A stretch of 64,000 bases of DNA from Mesobacillus jeotgali (GTDB taxonomy: Bacteria > Bacillota > Bacilli > Bacillales > Cytobacillaceae): NCBI RefSeq assembly GCF_900166585.1, contig NZ_FVZC01000009.1, positions 2,057,444 to 2,121,443 on the forward strand, given 5' to 3'. Shown here one piece after another: positions 9,215-18,015 of this stretch. The notes beneath the pieces were generated by a model. The model saw only the letters and a list, made by a program, of their open reading frames with translations, was not told the origin of the DNA and ran no database searches. Each line of letters opens with the position of its first letter. Within the stretch, counting starts at the first letter, position 1. A program made the position numbers and the translations under genes.

Positions 9215-9235
9215 AAATAAGAATCATTCCGATTT
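9215..9235 (-). promoter_or_regulatory. Zur operator upstream of znuC
   Basis: Read on the minus strand, the 21 bases match the Bacillus Zur consensus AAATCGTAATNATTACGATT(T) at about 17 positions, with a near-perfect left half (AAATCGGAATGATT). It lies just downstream of the predicted transcription start and upstream of the ribosome binding site, where bound Zur would block transcription. Confidence 0.8.
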
Positions 9236-9244
9236 ACTTTAAGT

Positions 9245-9273
9245 AGTATATCTCTTACTGCCCATAAAGTAAA
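9245..9273 (-). promoter_or_regulatory. Sigma-A promoter of znuC-znuB-zur
   Basis: On the minus strand a TTTACT -35 and a TATACT -10 are separated by exactly 17 bases. The start site would fall near 9238, next to the Zur box. Confidence 0.7.
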
Positions 9274-9351
9274 CAAAAGAACTTCCCTTCCCAGAAAATT
9301 GTCACGTTTTAAGAACTGGGCACATACCCTACTATGAAGGAGTGATGATCT

Positions 9352-9606
9352 TTGGCTATATTTGAAAATATCATTAACCATAAAATAGGCAATATTACGG
9401 CTGAGGAACTGCTGAAATACGCCTCTCAATTCAATATTTCCATTACAAAGACCCAGGCAGAAAAAATCGCCGGATACTTACGCGGTAAAAAGGTTAACAT
9501 TTTTAATGACTCTGAAAGAACAGCTCTTATCAAGCAAATTGCCAGAATCACCAACCCTGAAACGGCAAGAGAAGTGAATAAGCTTTTTGTCAAATTTACT
9601 CAATAA
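9352..9606 (+). CDS. yqfT: DUF2624 family protein YqfT
   Basis: An 84-residue cytosolic protein of unknown function. It starts at the TTG at 9352, directed by an almost perfect site AAGGAGTGATGATC. The sequence (MAIFENIINHKIGNITAEEL) is helical and ends with RITNPETAREVNKLFVKFT. It matches the DUF2624 family, found in Bacillaceae between the zinc cluster and nfo. The gene stands alone, with a hairpin terminator just after the stop. No enzymatic motif is visible. Confidence 0.8.
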   Translation: MAIFENIINHKIGNITAEELLKYASQFNISITKTQAEKIAGYLRGKKVNIFNDSERTALIKQIARITNPETAREVNKLFVKFTQ

Positions 9607-9609
9607 GAG

Positions 9610-9650
9610 AAGTGTCCGTCATTGTCACTATGACGGACACTTTTCTTTGT
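9610..9650 (+). terminator. Intrinsic terminator after yqfT
   Basis: AAGTGTCCGTCAT and ATGACGGACACTT form a perfect 13-bp stem with a 6-base loop followed by TTCTTTGTT. Confidence 0.88.
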
Positions 9651-9757
9651 TCTTTATCATTTGTGTCCATCATCAACTCTATGACGTAAACTTTCCTTCT
9701 TAACACTCTTTTCTGCCCGTGATTCCACTGATAAACACTCAACCCTATATTCCTGCT

Positions 9758-9789
9758 AAAAAAATATGCTGCAGACCTGGTCCGCAGCA
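9758..9789 (-). terminator. Intrinsic terminator after nfo
   Basis: On the minus strand GCTGCGGACC pairs with GGTCTGCAGC, followed by ATATTTTTTTAG, just past the nfo stop at 9795. Confidence 0.8.
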
Positions 9790-9794
9790 ATTAG

Positions 9795-10685
9795 TTAGTC
9801 ATTCATGATCAATTCAAGCAAACTTTCATCGAATTGTTTGCTTTTCAGCATGGCAATCTCATGTTTGTAAGGAGCCTTTTTACTATTTTTATCCGGACCT
9901 ACAAAGGGAGTTTCAAGTATTTTGGGAACATTCATCAGTTGTGGATGGTGGACGATATAGTTTATTGCCTCAAACCCGATATGTCCAAATCCGATATTTT
10001 CATGACGGTCTTTCCTTGTCCCAAATTCATTTTTGCTATCGTTAATGTGCAGAACTTTTAGCCTCTCAAGTCCGATGATTTTATCGAATTCGTTCAGCAC
10101 TCCATCAAAATCCTCAACGATCGGATAACCCGCGTCATGTGTATGGCATGTATCAAAGCAGACTGAAAGCTTGTCATTGTATTTAACACCGTCGATGATC
10201 ATCGCCAGCTCTTCAAAAGACTTCCCGCATTCAGACCCTTTTCCTGCCATCGTTTCAAGGGCTATTTGAACCTTGTCCTCTGCACTGAGTACTTCATTCA
10301 GTCCTTCGATGATTTTTTCAATGCCTTTTTCCGGCCCTGCACCAACATGCGCTCCTGGATGCAGCACGATTTGCTTCGCACCAATCGCTTCTGTCCGGTC
10401 AATTTCACTACGCAAAAATCTAACACCTAAATCAAAGGTATCAGGATTTTGCGTGTTCCCGATATTGATGATGTAGGGGGCATGGACAACGATTTCATTG
10501 ATTCCATTCTGCTCCATATGCAATCGGCCTGCTTCGATGTTCAGGTCCTCAATTTTCTTTCTTCTTGTGTTTTGAGGTGCCCCCGTATAGATCATAAAAG
10601 TATTTGCTCCATAAGAGACGGCTTCTTCACTGGCTGCAAGCAGCATCTTTTTTCCGCTCATTGAAACATGTGAACCAATTAACAT
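9795..10685 (-). CDS. nfo: Endonuclease IV (apurinic/apyrimidinic endonuclease)
   Basis: A 296-residue AP endonuclease of base-excision repair that incises DNA 5' to abasic sites. The TIM-barrel trinuclear-zinc ligands are visible in [57 protein letters not shown] and [10 protein letters not shown]. The start [15 protein letters not shown] follows AGGGAGAG. The length is normal. The gene stands between yqfT and cshB, the same order as yqfS-yqfR in B. subtilis. Confidence 0.96.
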   Translation of the reverse strand: MLIGSHVSMSGKKMLLAASEEAVSYGANTFMIYTGAPQNTRRKKIEDLNIEAGRLHMEQNGINEIVVHAPYIINIGNTQNPDTFDLGVRFLRSEIDRTEAIGAKQIVLHPGAHVGAGPEKGIEKIIEGLNEVLSAEDKVQIALETMAGKGSECGKSFEELAMIIDGVKYNDKLSVCFDTCHTHDAGYPIVEDFDGVLNEFDKIIGLERLKVLHINDSKNEFGTRKDRHENIGFGHIGFEAINYIVHHPQLMNVPKILETPFVGPDKNSKKAPYKHEIAMLKSKQFDESLLELIMND

Positions 10686-10753
10686 CCAGATCTCTCCCTA
10701 AACGCCTAAATTTAGCTGTTTTGCGAAAAAAGCTTAAAATTTTTGAAGCAACA

Positions 10754-12070
10754 TTATTTATTTCTCTTTTGTATACGGTTTTCCCGTTTCTTGATTTTAT
10801 CCATTTCATATTTCATTTTCTTTTTATATCCAGGCTTTACCTTTTTAGGCTTGGCAACGAGTGACTTTGCCTTCGCTTCGCCAGAAGTTTCTTTTTTCTT
10901 CCTATTCTGACGTCGGTTCCGCTCCTCGATTTCAGTAAATTCGCCTTTTTTCAGATCAATATTGTTAAAAGTGATGCCCATTTTTTCAAGACGAATCAAT
11001 GCATCTTCATCACTCTGCTCATAAATGGTCAATGCCACTCCTGATGATCCTGCACGTGCAGTCCTGCCTACCCTGTGTATATAAAAATCCAGGTCCGTAG
11101 GCAGTTCGTAGTTGATGACATGGCTGATGCCTTGGATGTCTATGCCCCTTGCGGCCAGGTCAGTCGCAACAAGATACTGGAACTCAAGGTCTTTAATCTG
11201 CTTCATAACCCGTTTACGCTCTCGCGGGCTCAGGTCACCATGGATGCGCCCAACCTTCATGCCCTTTTGAATCAGGCCGTCCGCGATTTCGTCCGCTTTT
11301 TTCTTTGTATTCGCAAATACAATTCCTAAATATGGGTTGAATGCAAGCAGAGCTGAATGCACAAGGCCAATCTTATCCCGGTGCCTTGCCGGAAGGAGAA
11401 TGTGCTCAATCTTCTCAGCTGTTGCTTGCTTAGGGTCGATTTGAACATACTTAGGATTTTCCATGTACTTTTTCAAAAAAGGTTTGAGTTTTTCAGGAAT
11501 GGTTGCCGAAAATACAAGCATCTGAAGTTTTTCTGGCATGCGTGATGCAAACTGATCGATGTCCTCAATAAAACCCATATCAAGCATCAAGTCAGCCTCA
11601 TCAACAACAAGAATGTTGGCTGTATGCACAAACAAGGCGTTTTCCTGGACAAGGTCGTTAATCCTGCCTGGAGTGCCTATAACGATATGAGGCTGTGTCT
11701 TAAGCTTTTCAATTGTCCTTTGCTTGTCGGTTCCGCCAATATAGCAGCGTGCGTTAATCTGCTCTCCCTCGGGAGCGTGCTCGGCAATTTTAAGAACTTC
11801 TTGGTAAATCTGGTTTGCAAGTTCACGTGTCGGCGCTGTGATGATTGCCTGAACTTCATTACGGGAAGGAACCAGCTTGTCCATGATTGGCAGTACGTAA
11901 GCATGCGTCTTTCCAGTGCCTGTCTGCGATTGTCCGATTGCACTATCGCCCTTCAGCACAGTCGGGATCAGGCGTTCCTGAATCTCGGTAGGCTCGTAAA
12001 AGCCTAATTTATTGATAGCATCTATAATGAACGGTTTCAATTCATAACGATTAAATTTTGTTTCACTCAT
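10754..12070 (-). CDS. cshB: DEAD-box ATP-dependent RNA helicase CshB
   Basis: A 438-residue DEAD-box helicase. The Q motif is near residues 20-30 (YEPTEIQERLIP). Motif I is SQTGTGKTHAYVLPI, motif Ia APTRELANQ, the DEAD equivalent VVDEADLMLDMG, motif III FSATIP, motif V ATDLAARGIDI and motif VI YIHRVGRTARAG. A lysine/arginine-rich tail (RRQNRKKKE and KKVKPGYKKKMKYE) probably binds RNA. It corresponds to B. subtilis YqfR/CshB, implicated in cold-shock mRNA unwinding and RNA turnover. GAAGGAG precedes the ATG. It is transcribed divergently from yqfQ. Confidence 0.95.
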   Translation of the reverse strand: MSETKFNRYELKPFIIDAINKLGFYEPTEIQERLIPTVLKGDSAIGQSQTGTGKTHAYVLPIMDKLVPSRNEVQAIITAPTRELANQIYQEVLKIAEHAPEGEQINARCYIGGTDKQRTIEKLKTQPHIVIGTPGRINDLVQENALFVHTANILVVDEADLMLDMGFIEDIDQFASRMPEKLQMLVFSATIPEKLKPFLKKYMENPKYVQIDPKQATAEKIEHILLPARHRDKIGLVHSALLAFNPYLGIVFANTKKKADEIADGLIQKGMKVGRIHGDLSPRERKRVMKQIKDLEFQYLVATDLAARGIDIQGISHVINYELPTDLDFYIHRVGRTARAGSSGVALTIYEQSDEDALIRLEKMGITFNNIDLKKGEFTEIEERNRRQNRKKKETSGEAKAKSLVAKPKKVKPGYKKKMKYEMDKIKKRENRIQKRNK

Positions 12071-12317
12071 TGAAAATCTCCTTCTCTTTCACCCTGTCCC
12101 GCCTTTGTGAACGGGAGAACAGCCTGTTCCGTAAGCTGTCCTTTCAGGTTCATCCTGTAATTATATTAAAGATTGCCCAAAATCTCCAATCAGTACTATC
12201 TTAACCTTTCCTTGAGAAAAAACAAACCTGTTTCACCAATATCCTTATTCTTTAAACCAATCCTGACTTTATGCATACTCTAATAAGAGATGAAATATTG
12301 GGAAAGGAGGGGTCAAG

Positions 12318-12947
12318 ATGCTACAAGGACCCCGTATGAATCCACGAGGGATGCAAAATCGTTTTCAGGGCCCTCGAATGATGGGGGGCCCCCGCATGGG
12401 CCAGGGCCCGATGTATCAGAATCCATATGGTCCAGGACCCATGATGCCTCCGGGGCAGATGCCGGGGATGCGGGCCAGGCCTGGTCGCTCACGACAGGGT
12501 GGCGGACTGCTTTCAAAGATATTGGGAAGAGGAAATAGCCAGCAGACTGGCGCAGCCGGATTATTTAGTGGAGGAAATACAGCAGCCCGTGGAGCAGGTA
12601 CCGGCGGCGGTATCTTGAAAACACTCAGTAATCCATCATCACTTAACGGCTTTCTGACGAACACGCAAAAGGTTTTGAACACAGCACAGCAATTCGGGCC
12701 GATGATTCAGCAATATGGGCCGCTTGTCCGCAATTTGCCTTCTATGTGGAAGTTGTATAGAGGGTTGAAGGATTTACCTGATGCGGATGAAGAAACAACA
12801 AAAGAAGAAACGGTCCAATCAGGTAAGAAAACCGATAAGAAAAAGAAAAAGCCAGTGCAAAAAAAGAAGGATGTCTCCGATTCTTCCATTAAGCCAGCAC
12901 AAAAGCAAAACAATAAAGGGGCATCCAATCCAAAACTTTTCATATAA
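12318..12947 (+). CDS. yqfQ: VrrA/YqfQ family protein
   Basis: A 209-residue low-complexity protein. Residues 1-60 are Pro/Gly/Met/Arg-rich with irregular repeats (QGPRMNPRGM, GPRMMGGPRMGQGP, GPGPMMPPGQMPGM). A Gly-rich stretch (LSKILGRGNSQQTGAAGLFSG) follows. A conserved-looking region is near residues 100-150 (LSNPSSLNGFLTNTQKVLNTAQQFGPMIQQYG). The tail is Lys-rich. This is the architecture of the YqfQ/VrrA family, whose B. anthracis member contains the vrrA typing repeat. Function is unknown; a cell-envelope or spore role is only inference. A GGAAAGGAGGGG site precedes the ATG. Confidence 0.8.
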   Translation: MLQGPRMNPRGMQNRFQGPRMMGGPRMGQGPMYQNPYGPGPMMPPGQMPGMRARPGRSRQGGGLLSKILGRGNSQQTGAAGLFSGGNTAARGAGTGGGILKTLSNPSSLNGFLTNTQKVLNTAQQFGPMIQQYGPLVRNLPSMWKLYRGLKDLPDADEETTKEETVQSGKKTDKKKKKPVQKKKDVSDSSIKPAQKQNNKGASNPKLFI

Positions 12948-13055
12948 GTTGATGAATAGTTAATTCATTCCTTCCGGGAATCCACTTTTGTAATCTTTCT
13001 ATAAGTTTTATATAATAAAAGAAAGAATCAGAGGTATTCTTAGGAGGATGACTCA

Positions 13056-14009
13056 ATGAAGGTAATTAAAATATCACCACGCGGCTATTGCTATGGTGTT
13101 GTCGACGCAATGGTCATTGCACGCAATGCTGCATTGGATAAAAGCTTGCCGCGTCCTATATATATACTTGGGATGATTGTCCATAATAAGCATGTTACAG
13201 ATGCCTTTGAAGAAGAAGGCATCATTACACTGGATGGAAATAACCGCAGGGAAATCCTCGAAAAGGTGGAAGGCGGGACAGTTATTTTCACTGCCCATGG
13301 AATCTCACCAGAAGTCAGGGAGCTCGCTAAGAAAAAAGGGCTTGTTTCTATCGATGCTACATGTCCGGACGTAACGAATACCCATAACCTGATCCGTGAA
13401 AAAGAAAAAGAGGGCTTCGAAGTCATTTACATTGGTAAAAAAGGCCACCCGGAACCAGAGGGTGCAGTAGGAGTTGCCCCGGGTATCGTCCATCTGGTGG
13501 AGACGGCAGCAGATGTGGAAGCACTGAATTTACAGGCTGAAAAGTTGGTTGTCACTAACCAGACAACAATGAGCCAGTGGGATGTTGCCGACATTATGAA
13601 TAAGGTGAAAGAAAAGTATCCTCATGCCGAGGTTCACAGAGAAATCTGCATGGCAACACAGGTTCGCCAGGAGGCAGTAGCAGAACAGGCTAAGGAAGCG
13701 GATGTCCTTATTGTTGTGGGAGACCCTAAGAGCAACAACTCTAACCGCCTTGCACAAGTATCCGAAGAAATAGCGGGCACTAAAGCTTATCGTATCGCAG
13801 ATATCACCGAGCTGGAAATCGACTGGATCAAAGACGCGGAAACTGTAGCCGTCACTTCTGGTGCATCGACTCCGACACCGATTACAAAAGAGGTTATAAC
13901 CTTCCTCGAACAGTTTGATAAGGATATCGAAACAACCTGGATTAAAGAGAAGAAAGTGCCACTTCATAAAATCCTGCCAAAGGTGAAAAAGACTGAGGCA
14001 AGTGTGTAA
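13056..14009 (+). CDS. ispH: 4-hydroxy-3-methylbut-2-enyl diphosphate reductase
   Basis: IspH (LytB) reduces HMBPP to IPP and DMAPP, the last step of the MEP pathway that ispG feeds in this window. It has 317 residues. The three iron-sulfur cluster cysteines are visible in [10 protein letters not shown] (about residue 12), [11 protein letters not shown] (about 106) and [12 protein letters not shown] (about 195). The catalytic Glu/Thr region is TNQTTMSQ. Substrate residues lie in [27 protein letters not shown] precedes the ATG. The gene is monocistronic with a terminator. Confidence 0.97.
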   Translation: MKVIKISPRGYCYGVVDAMVIARNAALDKSLPRPIYILGMIVHNKHVTDAFEEEGIITLDGNNRREILEKVEGGTVIFTAHGISPEVRELAKKKGLVSIDATCPDVTNTHNLIREKEKEGFEVIYIGKKGHPEPEGAVGVAPGIVHLVETAADVEALNLQAEKLVVTNQTTMSQWDVADIMNKVKEKYPHAEVHREICMATQVRQEAVAEQAKEADVLIVVGDPKSNNSNRLAQVSEEIAGTKAYRIADITELEIDWIKDAETVAVTSGASTPTPITKEVITFLEQFDKDIETTWIKEKKVPLHKILPKVKKTEASV

Positions 14010-14016
14010 TAGGAAA

Positions 14017-14048
14017 GCAGCCTGAAGAATTCAGGCTGCTTTTTTTAT
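14017..14048 (+). terminator. Intrinsic terminator after ispH
   Basis: AGCAGCCTGA and TCAGGCTGCT pair around a short loop and are followed by seven T. Confidence 0.92.
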
Positions 14049-14255
14049 AAGGCTGGTGCTTTACGGTAAAAAATTTTAATCCCGCTCTATAGTTTCATGC
14101 TGAACTCTGCTGTTCCTGCATCCGATTTTTCAGTTCGCAGGTTTGATGTAACTCCTCTGCGTCATCGGCTGAAACTGAATCACAATAGCTATGGACCAAT
14201 TTAAGTTTACAGCTATGAAAAATCAATTTAATTGCTTCACAACCGTATTCGTTTT

Positions 14256-15371
14256 TTAGATAAAGGTAAAAGGATCTGTATCAATTCCTGAAGGAATGTA
14301 CTTCACATCATAACCTTTTTCTTTGCTGAGCCTTTCCATCACGGTGGCGACTCCATATTTCATGATTTTTTCAACATTGTGTCCGGGGTCAATCATATTC
14401 AATCCATCCATCAGGGCGTCATGCGCGGTGTGATAGTAAATATCTCCTGTAATAAAAACATCGGCACCGCGGAATCTAGCTTGAGAAAAATATTTATTTC
14501 CGTCTCCGCCCAGGACAGCTACTTTTTTTACCCTAGCATTCAAATCACCAACGACACGAACGTTATTGACTCCGAGAGCCCCCTTCACAAACTTTGCATA
14601 TTCTGACAAAGTAGTTTCCTCAACTTTTCCGATCCTTCCGAGTCCAAGCTGCTCTCCACTATTTTCAAGTCGGTATATATCATAGGCAACTTCTTCGTAG
14701 GGGTGAACTTTGATCATAGCCTGGATCACCTTTTTTTCGATACTCTGGGGGAAAATTGTTTCTATCCGCACTTCACTCACCGCTTCTAGCTTGCCTTGTT
14801 CGCCAATATGAGGATTGGTATTTTCTCCTGGAAGGAACCGCCCCTTACCTGAAACAGAGAATGTACAATGGCTATAATTGCCGATTGCTCCGGCTCCTGC
14901 ATTTCCTAAGGCTTCACGAAGCTTCTGAGCATTTTCCTCCGGGACGAAAACAACAAGCTTTTTCAGCTGATCCTCATAAGTTGGAACAAGTACCTGAGTA
15001 TCCATTAGACCGAGTGCATCGGCAAGCAGGTCATTCACGCCGCCTTTAGCCACATCAAGGTTTGTGTGTGCGGCATAAACTGCGATATCATGTTTGATCA
15101 GCCTGGCAATCATTCTTCCTGCGGGTGTGTCGGTCGCAATTTTTTTCAATGGACGGAAAATCGGCGGATGGTGGGCAATGATCAGCTGGACATTCTTTGC
15201 TATTGCCTCTTCAACAACCCCTTCGGTAACATCCAGAGTTAACAAGACGTTCTCGACTGGCTGGTTCAACGACCCTATTTGGAGGCCAATCTTATCGCCT
15301 TCCATCGCATAGGATTTGGGTGAAAATTGTTCAAAAAGCTGGATGACTTCATGTCCATTTACTTTTTTCAA
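14256..15371 (-). CDS. yqfO: Nif3-like dinuclear metal-centre protein YqfO
   Basis: A 371-residue DUF34/NIF3 protein. The metal-binding motifs are IIAHHPPIFRPLKKI near residue 65, AAHTNLDVAKGG near residue 101, and GDIYYHTAHDALMDG near the C-terminus. Residues of about 125-230 form the inserted PII/CutA-like domain (KLVVFVPEENAQKLREALGNAGAG), the arrangement of the long Firmicute form. A GTP cyclohydrolase-like role has been proposed for the family but is not settled. The ATG overlaps the trmK stop by 4 bp, so the two are translationally coupled. Confidence 0.93.
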   Translation of the reverse strand: MKKVNGHEVIQLFEQFSPKSYAMEGDKIGLQIGSLNQPVENVLLTLDVTEGVVEEAIAKNVQLIIAHHPPIFRPLKKIATDTPAGRMIARLIKHDIAVYAAHTNLDVAKGGVNDLLADALGLMDTQVLVPTYEDQLKKLVVFVPEENAQKLREALGNAGAGAIGNYSHCTFSVSGKGRFLPGENTNPHIGEQGKLEAVSEVRIETIFPQSIEKKVIQAMIKVHPYEEVAYDIYRLENSGEQLGLGRIGKVEETTLSEYAKFVKGALGVNNVRVVGDLNARVKKVAVLGGDGNKYFSQARFRGADVFITGDIYYHTAHDALMDGLNMIDPGHNVEKIMKYGVATVMERLSKEKGYDVKYIPSGIDTDPFTFI

Positions 15372-16078
15372 CGTAACGCCTCCTCTGCCATCTTAATTTT
15401 CCTCTCTAATTCCTGTCTCTTGCTCACTGTATCTTCATTTTGTGCAGCTTCTTGAAGCTGCAATAAAATTCGCTGCCAATTATTCTTCTCTGCATTCCAC
15501 TTTTCCTTAAATACAGCCGTCTTTTCTTTTAATAGGAATGGGCCAAACAGGATTCCATTTTCGAGATTGATGTGTTGATAAGGTATGAGCGGTTCACCTT
15601 TTTCAGCAACTAAAATTTCGTATACCTTTCCATCTTCTTTCAGTATTTCTTCCGCTGCAAGCTCCCACCCATTTTCAATCAGCCATCTGCGGACTGCAAA
15701 GCTCCCTACATTGGGTTGCAGAACCAGCCTGCTTACACCTTGAAGCTTGGATTTCCCCTTCTCAAGTATCGATGAAATCAATGTTCCGCCCATGCCAGCA
15801 ATCGTTATGCAGTCCACTTCTCCTGGCTCAATGACCTCGAGACCATCACCCTTGCGAACAATAATCTGCTGTGTCAGATTTTCCTCCTGGACCTGCTCAA
15901 GGGCAGATTGGTACGGTCCATTGGCAACCTCTCCAGCTACCGCCATTGGCACAGCACCCTTTTTAACAACATAACAAGGAAGATAGGCATGGTCAGAGCC
16001 GATATCGGCCAGCCTTGCCCCCTTGGGAATATAATTTGCAACGGCATTCAGCCGATCTGAGAGCTTTTCAGCATTCAT
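15368..16078 (-). CDS. trmK: tRNA (adenine(22)-N(1))-methyltransferase TrmK
   Basis: A 236-residue SAM-dependent methyltransferase that makes m1A22 in tRNA. The start is the ATG at 16078 (MNAEKLSDRLNAVANYIP), 7 bases after AGGTGA. The SAM motif I is ARLADIGSDHAYLPCY at about residue 24. The catalytic-region motif IAGMGGTLIS is near residue 95, followed by LVLQPNVGSFAVRRWL. The C-terminal third is a charged coiled-coil (KEKWNAEKNNWQRILLQLQE). It overlaps yqfO, as in B. subtilis yqfN-yqfO. Confidence 0.94.
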   Translation of the reverse strand: MNAEKLSDRLNAVANYIPKGARLADIGSDHAYLPCYVVKKGAVPMAVAGEVANGPYQSALEQVQEENLTQQIIVRKGDGLEVIEPGEVDCITIAGMGGTLISSILEKGKSKLQGVSRLVLQPNVGSFAVRRWLIENGWELAAEEILKEDGKVYEILVAEKGEPLIPYQHINLENGILFGPFLLKEKTAVFKEKWNAEKNNWQRILLQLQEAAQNEDTVSKRQELERKIKMAEEALR

Positions 16079-16197
16079 ACAAGTCACCTACTAGATCTTA
16101 TTTTGCTTTTATAAGTATATGAAAATCGCATGCCCCTTGTCCAATCATCGAAAAGAAAACAGAGATCGCTGCGATGTATTTATATATAAAAATAGTA

Positions 16198-16228
16198 AAG
16201 GCTCTCTGCAATAGCAAAGAGCCCTTAA
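16198..16228 (-). terminator. Intrinsic terminator after cccA
   Basis: On the minus strand GGGCTCT and AGAGCC arms flank TTGCTATTGCAG and are followed by TTTACTATTTTTA, immediately past the cccA stop. Confidence 0.8.
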
Positions 16229-16231
16229 AAA

Positions 16232-16594
16232 TTACTTCAATTCTTTGGTGATCCATTCAGCCATTTGTTCTTCCTTGCCAGCAGCCATTCCTGGAGGCAT
16301 GTTGCCTTTACCGTTAGTCAAAATGCCCTTGATTTCATCTTTGGAATACTTGCTGCCAACACCCTTTAATGAAGGACCAGATACACCTTCATACTGGTTG
16401 CCGTGGCAACCTGCACATGACTGCTGATAAAACTCTTCTGGGTTTACTTCAGCAGTTTCTTCAGTCTTTCCGCCGCCCTCTTTTTCCTTTGCAAGATCCT
16501 TGGAATCACCCAGGCCCTTGAAAGAAAGCAGGAACATCAAGCCGATTCCCATTACCATGATCAATACAAACGGGATAATTGGATTTCGATTCAT
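16232..16594 (-). CDS. cccA: Cytochrome c550
   Basis: A 120-residue membrane-anchored c-type cytochrome. The start is the second of two ATGs (16594), 6 bases after GGAGGG. Residues 4-25 form the uncleaved anchor (NPIIPFVLIMVMGIGLMFLL), followed by a charged linker. The haem-binding CAGCH motif is in FYQQSCAGCHGNQYEGVSGP near residue 62. A probable axial methionine is in GKGNMPPGMAAG. It transfers electrons on the outer face of the membrane in the respiratory chain. In B. subtilis cccA lies near sigA, as here. Confidence 0.94.
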   Translation of the reverse strand: MNRNPIIPFVLIMVMGIGLMFLLSFKGLGDSKDLAKEKEGGGKTEETAEVNPEEFYQQSCAGCHGNQYEGVSGPSLKGVGSKYSKDEIKGILTNGKGNMPPGMAAGKEEQMAEWITKELK

Positions 16595-16719
16595 CATATA
16601 CCCTCCTTTATGTACAACATCAACTAAATAATGATTTCACACAGATATTATTTTACTTGAAAAACGTTTACAGGGAAAGTAAAAAAGCAAACTTTGTCAC
16701 ACTTGTTCACAATTTAGAC

Positions 16720-16748
16720 AAAAAACTTCATCAAATGATGAAGTTTTA
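16720..16748 (-). terminator. Intrinsic terminator after the acyl-CoA dehydrogenase gene
   Basis: AAAACTTCATC and GATGAAGTTTT form a perfect 11-bp stem with an AAAT loop. The minus strand continues into a T-run. Confidence 0.85.
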
Positions 16749-16777
16749 GATGTTTAAGCTGATTTTAGGTTTCCCTT

Positions 16778-17917
16778 TTAACAGCCAATTAGTCTTGCAA
16801 TCACCATTCTTTGGACTTCGGATGTTCCTTCGCCAATTTCAAGGAGCTTCGCATCGCGCATATAGCGCTCCACTTCGTATTCTCGCATATAACCATAGCC
16901 TCCATGGATTTGAACAGCCTGGTCAGCCACCTCCATCGCAATCTCAGAGGCATACAGCTTACACATGGAAGCTTCCTTCGAGAATGGGCGTCCCTGGTCT
17001 TTCAGCCATGCCGCCTTATATACCATATTGCGTGCAAGTTCAATTTTCATTGCCATGTCAGCAAGTTTAAACTGTATTGCCTGGAACTGAGATATCGGCC
17101 TGCCGAATTGCTGTCTTTCTTTTGCATACTGCAGAGCTTTCTCATAAGCAGCCTGTGCAACACCTACTGCCATTGCGCCAATACCGATTCTGCCTCCATC
17201 AAGCGTAACAAGGAATTGCTTGAAGCCCTCACCTTTCTTCCCTAGCAGGTTTTCAACAGGTACATGCACATCCTCCATTACCAGCTGAGTGGTATTCGAA
17301 GCATTTAAGCCCATTTTTTCATAATTATCGATGACTGTGAAGCCAGGTGCATTTGTGGGTACGATAATCGCGGTGATCTCTTTTTTGCCATCCTTATTCG
17401 CTGTAATTGCAGTCATTGCCAGGTGTTTAGCGTAGCTGGCATTGGTTATAAAGTTCTTGCTGCCATTGATGATGTATTCACCATCCACTTCTTTTGCAGT
17501 AGTCTGTGTTCCCCCTGCATCCGAACCGGCATTCGGTTCAGTCAATCCAAATGCACCCAAGGATTCACCTGAGCAGATTGGTGTAAGATATTGTTGTTTC
17601 TGCTCTTCTGTCCCAAATAGATTGATAGGAGCCCCGCCAAGGGATATATGAGCCGAGTAAGTAATCCCGGTGGATGCACATGCCTTGCTCAATTCCTCAG
17701 TGACTATGGCAAAGCTGACAGTATCTGCGCCTGCTCCACCATACTCCTCAGGGAAAGGCAGGCCCAACATTCCTAATTCACCTAGCTTTTTAAATATTTC
17801 AGTCGGAAACTCTTTGGTTTTATCTCTCTCAATTGCTCCGGGAGCAACTTCTTCCTCGGCAAATTCCCTTATCGTTCTCTTAATCATCGATTGTTCTGAA
17901 GTTAAATCAAAATTCAT
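16778..17917 (-). CDS. Acyl-CoA dehydrogenase
   Basis: A 379-residue FAD-dependent acyl-CoA dehydrogenase of fatty-acid or branched-chain beta-oxidation. The start is the ATG at 17917 (MNFDLTSEQSMIKRT), 6 bases after AAGGGGG. Signatures are LGAFGLTEPNAGSDAGGTQT (flavin/substrate contact), GIGAMAVGVAQAAYEKALQY, and the C-terminal QIHGGYGYMREYEVERYMRD followed by EGTSEVQ. The Glu of EGT is at the catalytic-base position of short-chain dehydrogenases. This suggests a butyryl-CoA or short/branched-chain enzyme, but chain length cannot be set by eye. No partner thiolase or electron-transfer flavoprotein is adjacent. Confidence 0.9.
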   Translation of the reverse strand: MNFDLTSEQSMIKRTIREFAEEEVAPGAIERDKTKEFPTEIFKKLGELGMLGLPFPEEYGGAGADTVSFAIVTEELSKACASTGITYSAHISLGGAPINLFGTEEQKQQYLTPICSGESLGAFGLTEPNAGSDAGGTQTTAKEVDGEYIINGSKNFITNASYAKHLAMTAITANKDGKKEITAIIVPTNAPGFTVIDNYEKMGLNASNTTQLVMEDVHVPVENLLGKKGEGFKQFLVTLDGGRIGIGAMAVGVAQAAYEKALQYAKERQQFGRPISQFQAIQFKLADMAMKIELARNMVYKAAWLKDQGRPFSKEASMCKLYASEIAMEVADQAVQIHGGYGYMREYEVERYMRDAKLLEIGEGTSEVQRMVIARLIGC

Positions 17918-18015
17918 TTCCATCCCCCTTAAGACATTGAATGCGTTTACATTCTACATTATAAAGGTGAACAGACAATTTTCTCAACATTTTAAAACTT
18001 TTAAATTTTTAATTA

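Noticed and set aside
9596..9790. A 64-residue leftward gene between yqfT and nfo
   Set aside because: It overlaps two terminator hairpins, has no ribosome binding site and resembles no family.
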